This document shows positions 57,886-64,000 of a stretch of 64,000 nt of DNA, in pieces (the first letter of the stretch is position 1; each line of letters opens with the position of its first letter). This DNA comes from Isoetes taiwanensis. Lineage: Eukaryota; Streptophyta; Lycopodiopsida; Isoetales; Isoetaceae. Below the pieces are notes generated by a model that saw nothing but the letters and a program-made list of their open reading frames with translations, did no database searches and was not told the DNA's origin. A program made the position numbers and the translations under genes. The DNA is taken from the NCBI GenBank assembly GCA_021234155.1, contig JAJEKV010000141.1, positions 192,039 through 256,038 on the forward strand. The letters are read 5' to 3'.

Positions 57886-58640
57886 ATAGAATAGAATAGA
57901 ATAGTTTTTTTAACGTCCACGGAGACCAATAGGTCATGGGACCCATACAATGGGCTAGTACAATCATTACTACTAGGATTAAAAAACCCTTGCCTCGAAA
58001 GGTTTTCAAGGGAAAAACCTTTGCAGTAATGATGATACTAGACAAGCAGAGATATGACTACTGAGGACTCAGTAATTGCAGACGTTTATCTAGAACCTCA
58101 AGTATGTATAATGCCAAGTCATGCACAGATGGTGCTCTGAGAAGTTGTGGAAGCGTGGAATGGAATGCTAAGGTCAAAAAATGATTCCGGACTATCTCAA
58201 AAGCAGGGCAACTCAGAAGAATATGGCTTTCATCTTCAATAACACAGAATGGCGGCAACAGGCACATAGCCTCGCTTCTCGCGGCAATGCGCGGCCGCTC
58301 CCATCTACTGTCTCAATCAGAGCTTTGTGGGACCCCCCGTATGCGAATTGATGCAATAGCTACAAGCTTGTTCCTGGATAATGAAGCAAGCAAATAAGCT
58401 TGGGGCCCTAGTGCCAAGGTGGGATTTATATGTGCATGATAATGAGTTTTCACTTGGGCCAAAGTAACTGCGTCCCATATCTTTTGAGAAAAACGACCAT
58501 TGAGATATTGTTGCAAAAGCTCAGGATCAGAACTGGCAAGCATCAGGTAGTGCTCTGGTTGCACAGCCCAACGGGCAAACCATGTAGTGCAATGCTCTTT
58601 CCAACATCGTTTCAAACGCTGACACATGTGCAACAGGCGA
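57886..58640 (-). mobile_element. 5'-truncated LINE copy C with (GAATA)n tail
   Basis: (TAGAA)n at 57886-57904 is followed by TTTTTTTAACGTCCACGGAG and the shared 3' end (AAAAAACCCTTG...GGTTTTCAAGGGAAAAACC). On the minus strand, frames 58267-58058 and 58696-58313 encode VIEDESHILLSCPAFEIVRN, SVHDLALYILEVL and CTTWFARWAVQPEHYLM, the post-RT Cys-containing region. It is inserted in the minisatellite whose units lie on both sides (57850-57885 and from 58700). Confidence 0.75.
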
Positions 58641-58702
58641 CAATAATCTGTCAAAAAGATGACACATGTGCCAAACATGCGACAATAATCTGTCAAAAAG
58701 AT
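58620..58702. repeat. ~41-bp tandem duplication at the LINE copy C 5' edge
   Basis: GACACATGTGC, GCGACAATAATCTGTCAAAA and AGATGA occur twice in succession. It may have arisen with the LINE insertion. Confidence 0.8.
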
Positions 58703-59200
58703 GATTTAAAATATGATAAAAATGTGACTAAGAATTGCTAGAAAAAGTGACAAACAATTACCTAAATATGTTAATGGATGACAAAAATATGCCAAAAATA
58801 ATTTAGAATATGACCAAATAAGTGTCAAAAAATTGCCAAAAAAGTGACAAATATGACCTAAAATATGTTAAATTAGGTGACAAAAAAGTGCTAAGACAAC
58901 TTAAAATGTGACAAAATAGGTACCAAAAAATTGCCAAAAAGGTGACAAAAAATGATCTGAAATATGACACAATAGGTGCCAAAGATTTGCCAAAAAAGTG
59001 ATAAAAAAGATATGACACTGTAGATGACAATATATTGCGGAAAAATAACCTAAGATATGACAATATAGGTGTGAAAGAATTGCCTAAAAAAGTGACAAAA
59101 AAATGCTATAAAGATGATATAAAGAGTATCAAATATTTGCCCAAAAAAGTGGCAAAAAATTAACGATGTATTGTCACCATTTTTTGACATTTTTATGATC
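58703..59200. repeat. Degenerate minisatellite (TGACAAAA/TTGCCAAAAAAGTG type)
   Basis: About eight irregular units of roughly 50-60 bp, each built from ATATGACAAAATAGGTGCC, AAAAATTGCC, AAAAAAGTGACAAAAAATG and ACCTAA. The long minus-strand frame across it (FFGKSLAPIV, FFVTFLAIFW...) is a by-product of the repeat and not a gene. Confidence 0.8.
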
Positions 59201-59399
59201 ACATTTTTTTTGTCAGTTCTCTGGAACTTGCAGTAGTCTATAAAATAATCAAAAAACTGACAATAAACGCCAATTCTCTTGTAATGTTCGAAAAACGCCT
59301 TTGTTGTAAACCCTTAGATTAAAAATCATAGAGTCTATCTTTGACATTGAGATGGGTAGAGGGAGCAAAACCATGAAGAATGTGGAATATTAAAATATA

Positions 59400-59525
59400 G
59401 TGCACACTCTAGATGTACTGATTAGTACATCTCGTCGAATACGCCCTCAAAATCTTATAAATACCATATTAGAAAAGCGCGTATAAAAATACAAAGGAAA
59501 CCCCTTGTTATTATGCTATATATTC
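59400..59525 (+). repeat. Dispersed repeat, second copy of 27909-28020
   Basis: Shares CACTCTAGATGTAC, AGTACATC, GTATAAAAATACAAAGGAAA and TTGTTATTATGCTA with the copy at 27.9 kb. Unknown type. Confidence 0.6.
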
Positions 59526-60196
59526 GCTCTCGTTGCCACGCCCACAAGGCAACCATACCAAAAAAAAAAAAAAAAGGTTATTAAAAGATCTTTCACACAA
59601 AGTTTTCTTAAAACCAAAGTATCAAATTCCCAAATAGACTCAAATACACGGGTCTATATATCATATAATTTTGGACAAAGTATTGCCTAGAATAACAACT
59701 CTAACCAACTATACCGGTCAAACCATTGGGAATCTGGGGCATTTGTAAACATTTTCCACATTATAAAAGGTGAACCCGCCCATTAGGCAAGTCTCTAATG
59801 AAACTACTATTTAGTTTGATAATAGAGATGGAGGACATAACGAAGTGGAAAAGCCCTTAGCTTTGCAAAGAAGTAGATAAAAAAACTACTATAAAGAGGA
59901 AAAATCCAGAAAACGAAAGAAAATGTAGCAATTATGTGAAGAGTGAAGAAAAGAAGCAACAGGGAAGAGTCATAAGGCACAAATAGAGATCATCCTTTAA
60001 ACTTTAAACATATTACTTGGTGGGGTTGGACCATGATTACTTGGCAAGGTTGAACAAAGAAAGGAAAGCAAAATGGTCTGGTCAAGGGCAATTCATGCTG
60101 GAGGCCATGTAATCGGAGTGCGAGTGGCAAGTTGGGATGGAAGTAATTTTATGAGGGCTATTTGTTGTTGGGGAATGTTCTTGAGAAAAGATGGGA
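59526..60196. other. Gene-free interval with an A-run
   Basis: About 17 A lie at 59560-59576. No coding or structural feature is supported. Confidence 0.45.
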
Positions 60197-60730
60197 CTGA
60201 GATCAGAGGGTGTTGAAGGGTTATGGAATGTTGAGGGTCCAGGGCAACGAGGTTCTAGTTATTGGAAGGGAATCAAATACACAAGAAGCAAGATGTAGGA
60301 AAAAAAAGCCTCAATCCAAGTGATCCAGCTAGGGTAAGGTTGTTGGAAAGGGATTTCCGGTTTGTCCAGTGGCTGTTGCCACCGGTGGCAGCCCAGAATA
60401 GCCCATCGGCAACTAGGGAATCCCTGATCAACCACCTTACCTTTAACAATATCACTATTGGGGAGCATCGAATTTTCATCAATTCTTGTTTGATTTGGAT
60501 CATTTCTTGACCTGTGCAACTGCCGCAGAATGGGAGGAGGATAGATGACGTGGAAGCTCAAAATTAAGCCACCAGAGATTATAGCAGTCCAATTGCGATA
60601 ATAACATTATGGAGCAAAGCTCGAATTTGGATCAGAGGGTGTTGTCGGGGTATTGGAATGTTGAGGGACCAGGATATTGAGGGTCTAGTTATGAAGTGGA
60701 ATGAAATACACAAGAAGCAAGATGTAGGGG
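60197..60730. repeat. ~100-bp direct repeat pair bracketing a ~330-bp segment
   Basis: Copies at 60197-60298 and 60633-60727 share ATCAGAGGGTGTTG, GGAATGTTGAGGG, TCTAGTTAT and AAATACACAAGAAGCAAGAT. The segment between them has CTCAATCCAAGTGATCC-GCTA, which recurs near 61083. The pair could be ends of an unidentified element. Confidence 0.6.
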
Positions 60731-61621
60731 GCAAAAAGAAAAATGAGTTAAGACATGGACATGCCCATGACGAAAACCCCCAACGGGAAACATAGTTAAT
60801 GAAGGGCAACATGGGCAACAAATAACATCCCAAATTAAATAATTTAAATGTCGTTTGTTAGCCATGCATTTGCTGACTCGGCATTATCCGATTTTTAAAA
60901 TATTATACAGGCTGCAGCCCGCTCCGCAGACCCTTACCGGCCCCGCCGGTCCCAATATTTGAATATGGGAGCTTGCACTGGCAATTTGTCTTATCAATGA
61001 GAGCTCTGCTGCCACGATTCCGGCGAAGCAAGCTCCGTTTCTGAAGGCCCACATCACTCCATAGCCACATGGGCTCCTTTGTCTCAATCCAAGCGATCCG
61101 GCTATGGTGGTTTCTTGCAAAATGATGGTCTGAAGCTAAAACTCCCCTTTCTCTATGCTTCTTATTTACCACGAACAGCGGCTTTATTTCAATACAACGT
61201 CTTACAGAGTTTAAATCCGGCAATGCAGCGCTTCAATCTGGCATACGAACCTTGAACCCGGCGCAGAGTTTGAAATGTGGGTTTTCGTCTAACTTACAGA
61301 GGGCTTCAACCAAAGCTTGATTCTGTCACAGAGTTTGAATCCGGCGTATGATTTTTGGCTTATGTGAGATGATGACCTTTGTGGGTAGGTAGCGATCTTG
61401 AATCTCTGAATCTGTTCTTCAACGCAAAGCAAGAAATGTTGGTGGAAAATTGCAGAGCAAGTCTTGCCGTTTACTATTTTGATTCATCCGGCTCCAGGCA
61501 TATGAATATGGCGGATTTAAATTAGGGGCAATGTAGCGACCCTTTTGTATCAAAAATGGAGTATGATATTCTCGAATCAGGGCGGCATTGAAGAAAGAAA
61601 TGTGCCGGAACAGGGATTCAA
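60731..61621. other. Upstream flank of the receptor-like kinase
   Basis: CAGAGTTTGAA/TTTAAATCCGGC-type motifs recur between 61200 and 61345 and again near 61520. No gene is supported; it likely contains the promoter and 5' UTR of the kinase gene. Confidence 0.4.
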
Positions 61622-64000
61622 ATGGCAAAAAAAATCATTTGTGATCTTTACGCGACCAAAATGTGGACGATTCTTGCAGTTTTGCTGCCGATTTTGCAAA
61701 TGCTAGATGCAGGGAGGCCGAGTCCGAGCTTAAAATATAATCTGGATTTGTTAGAATCATATGAAATAATATCTCCACCTCTAGATATGGATATGGAAGC
61801 GGCCTTGCTTGCAAGCCCGCCTGGTGCCCATTTTGCTTTAAGGCGTTATTTGGATGAAGGAATCGCCATATCTCCAGCTCCGGCGCCCACATCATCTCTG
61901 ACATTAAGCTCTTCTTCCAGTCCATTAGTAAGCGGTAAATAAATCTCTTCTTACCTTCCGGCATCGCCATAGCTCAAATGTCAGTAGGCTTTTTTGTTTA
62001 AATCTGGCAGGCAGATTTGGGCTTTTCTGTTTTGAATCACAGAAACGGATTTTTTGATTTGGGCATTTCTGGTTTGAATCACAGAAATGGATTTTTTGAT
62101 TTGGGTTTTTGATTAAATGGCGCAGGATCTCCAGTTTCGCCTGATGCTGGAGATTTGAGCAGAAGAGGGGGCAAACGGCACTTGAGTAAGGGAGCCCTAG
62201 CCACCATTATATTGATTCCGTCAATCCTTGCGGTCTCCATGTTTATTTCTGTATTCGTTGCAATTAGATATCGATCTGAGTTCTTCAGCTCCGGCAAGGA
62301 TTTAAACCAGCCGAATCATCCCCCTTCAGGTAAGATTTTTAAACTGTGCATTAGTGAATCAAAACAGAGCCAAAGAAAAAAAAAACAATCAATTCTGGTG
62401 CTCTTTTAACAGACCCAATTTTTGTGCAGATCTGATAGGGGGATCAAACCATTTAAAATGTAACGTTATGCCCAGTAAAAAATTGGCCTTTGCTCAGCCG
62501 ATGGAATACGAGATTTTGCAAAGAACTACAGATAATTTTAGCCCTGCAAATCTGTTGGGCGAGGGAGGATTCAGCCAAGTTTTTAAAGCCAGGCTTGATG
62601 ATGGGTCTTTTGCAGCAGTTAAACGTTTAGCCAGTGAAGGAAAGCAAGCACAATACGAATTTCAGGTTAGTTTCTTACCTCTTTAATCTTCATTTTGCCC
62701 AAGAAATTCATTCCAGGCTTTAGGACTTAATCTGATATGTTGCTTTTTTTGCTGCTCTGAGCTCTGTTTTTTGAATTTTTACAGGGAGAAGTGGAGCTCA
62801 TGAGCGCTATCAGACATGAAAATTTGGTGTCGCTTTTGGGGTTCTGTACTCATGGAGAGCATAAGCTTTTAGTTTACGAATTCATGCAAAATGGCTCCTT
62901 GCAAGATCAATTACAGGGTCTGTTCCCAGAAATTCCAAAAAAATCAATCTATTCAAGAGGCAGATTTCTGGGTTGTTATTCTGACAATCTTATCAGTGCA
63001 GGGCCTTCGAAAGGGTCGACCTTAAACTGGCATCTGCGCATGAAAGTTGCTCTTGAATCTGCCAGGTATTATCATTATCAGACTCTGTGATATTGTAGAT
63101 CCGGCGAACATGTTTTAATGGAGGAAAAACTAACGGATCAGTTGTATTTCTTTCCCAAAACAGGGGCCTGGAATTTCTGCACGACCATTGCAATCCGCCC
63201 ATTATTCATCGTGATTTCAAATCCTCCAACATACTGTTAGATGCAGCTTTCGATGCCAAGGTATGGCCAATAAATGAATTAATGCTTGGTCTGTTACGCT
63301 TTATTTCTTTTCGGTCCCCCATCACCGGGCAAGATCAAGCTTTTTGCCTCGGTCGGTACATTCGATTCGATTGCTCTGTCAAACCCAGTTCTTAATTCAA
63401 GCTTTTTCATCAAATTTTGCCCAAAACCTAGACTTTAATCCTACTTTACATGGATTTTTCTATTTTTTTTTTCAAATCAAGCTTTTAGTACATTCGATCC
63501 GATTGCTCTGTCAAACCCAGTTCTTAATTCAAGCTTTTTCATCAAATTTTACCCAAAACCTAGACTTTAATCTTACTTTCCATGGGTTTTTTTTCCCAAA
63601 TCAAGCTTTTAGAACTCTGTCAATCCATACCTTTTAGTCTGTGGTAGGTATTCCGTCAATTTTATGGGTTGAAATGCTACAGGAAGGCTCAAATTTTCTG
63701 TTTTTTTTGCAGCTTTCAGATTTCGGGTTGGCTCTGTCGGTTCCAGGAGGGGTAAAACAAGGAGGCAGCTTACAGATTCAAGGGACATTTGGCTATGTCG
63801 CACCGGAATACATCCTGACAGGTAATACAAACAAACGCAGATTTTGAAAGTGCTCTGTTTTTCAATGCTAGAAGAGCAGTACCGAAGAATTTTTGCTTCG
63901 TACAACAGAGGCTCAGTTTTTATTTCCAAATCCATGGCAGGTGTTCTGACAGAGAAGAGCGACGTTTATGCATTTGGCGTAGTTCTGTTAGAATTAATCA
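61622..64000 (+). CDS. Receptor-like protein kinase (At1g80640-like), 3' end beyond the window
   Basis: Exons: 61622-61934, 62126-62329, 62430-62665, 62785-62917, 63002-63065, 63164-63260, 63713-63821, 63941-64000 (continuing). All junctions are GT-AG and in phase. Order: signal peptide ([17 protein letters not shown]), short ectodomain with a Pro/Ser-rich stretch, transmembrane helix ([20 protein letters not shown]), then the kinase domain. The kinase has glycine loop GEGGFSQV, Lys in [38 protein letters not shown] (RD type), [18 protein letters not shown] and [16 protein letters not shown]. Family members are plasma-membrane kinases of largely unknown ligand. No defect is seen. An in-frame second Met lies 13 codons in (61661) and could be the true start. 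Confidence 0.9.
62020..62104 (+). repeat. ~42-bp tandem duplication in kinase intron 1
   Basis: GGGC-TTTCTG-TTTGAATCACAGAAA-GGATTTTTTGATTT occurs twice in a row just before the exon 2 acceptor. Confidence 0.9.
63356..63611 (+). repeat. ~130-bp tandem duplication in kinase intron 6
   Basis: Two units, starting GTACATTCGAT at 63356 and about 63488, share GATTGCTCTGTCAAACCCAG, TTCTTAATTCAAGC and CCCAAAACCTAGACTTTAAT. They account for most of the length of this intron. Confidence 0.9.

Noticed and set aside
58803-59063. Phe/Leu-rich minus-strand frame resembling a membrane protein
   Set aside because: It is a translation of the degenerate minisatellite.

Overview
This window is nuclear DNA of a land plant. 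Its genes carry short GT-AG introns (about 70-450 bp). Plant-type proteins are present: a PI31 proteasome regulator, the U5 snRNP GTPase SNU114/CLO, two receptor-like kinases and an RCC1-repeat relic. The rest is dominated by decayed LTR and non-LTR retrotransposons, a MITE pair and many tandem duplications. The GIY-YIG relic and the unusual LINE families lean towards a non-flowering plant such as a fern, but this is only a guess.

Layout. 1-4.2 kb: a nine-exon PI31 gene (+), one base short of an open frame. 4.2-8.4 kb: gene-free, with a ~305 bp tandem duplication. 8.4-12.7 kb: 3' ends of several LINE-type elements. 12.7-26 kb: a mosaic of LTR material. It starts with an LTR and primer binding site, followed by three unusual decayed reading frames. 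The first of these ends in an unmistakable histone H3 core. A decayed Ty3/gypsy chromovirus (gag, protease, RT, RNase H, integrase, chromodomain, polypurine tract, LTR start) follows, then a MITE, a microsatellite-only insertion and an inverted solo LTR. 26-34.9 kb: tandem repeats, an LRR receptor-kinase pseudogene, a GIY-YIG nuclease relic and a possible peroxidase relic. 34.97-40.2 kb: a nearly full-length but broken LINE on the minus strand (ORF1 coiled coil, endonuclease, RT, conserved 3' end, pentanucleotide tail). 41.7-49.4 kb: a Ty3/gypsy element with two near-identical 1,139 bp LTRs, three zinc knuckles and an RNase H-like domain between protease and RT. 49.8-54.0 kb: a MITE directly upstream of an intact ten-exon SNU114 gene (993 codons plus stop). 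56.8-60.8 kb: RCC1 pseudogene, LINE 3' end inside a degenerate minisatellite, and repeats. 61.6-64 kb: the first eight exons of an apparently intact RD receptor-like kinase that runs off the window.

The working genes are housekeeping or signalling genes: SNU114 (splicing), probably PI31 (proteasome regulation) and the 3' receptor kinase. They are unrelated in function and sit as islands among transposable elements. The two observations I rate highest are the histone H3 core at the end of a long decayed frame just inside an LTR, and a LINE family whose 3' ends carry conserved hairpins plus variable microsatellite tails. The LINE case includes one insertion made of tail alone between perfect target-site duplications.
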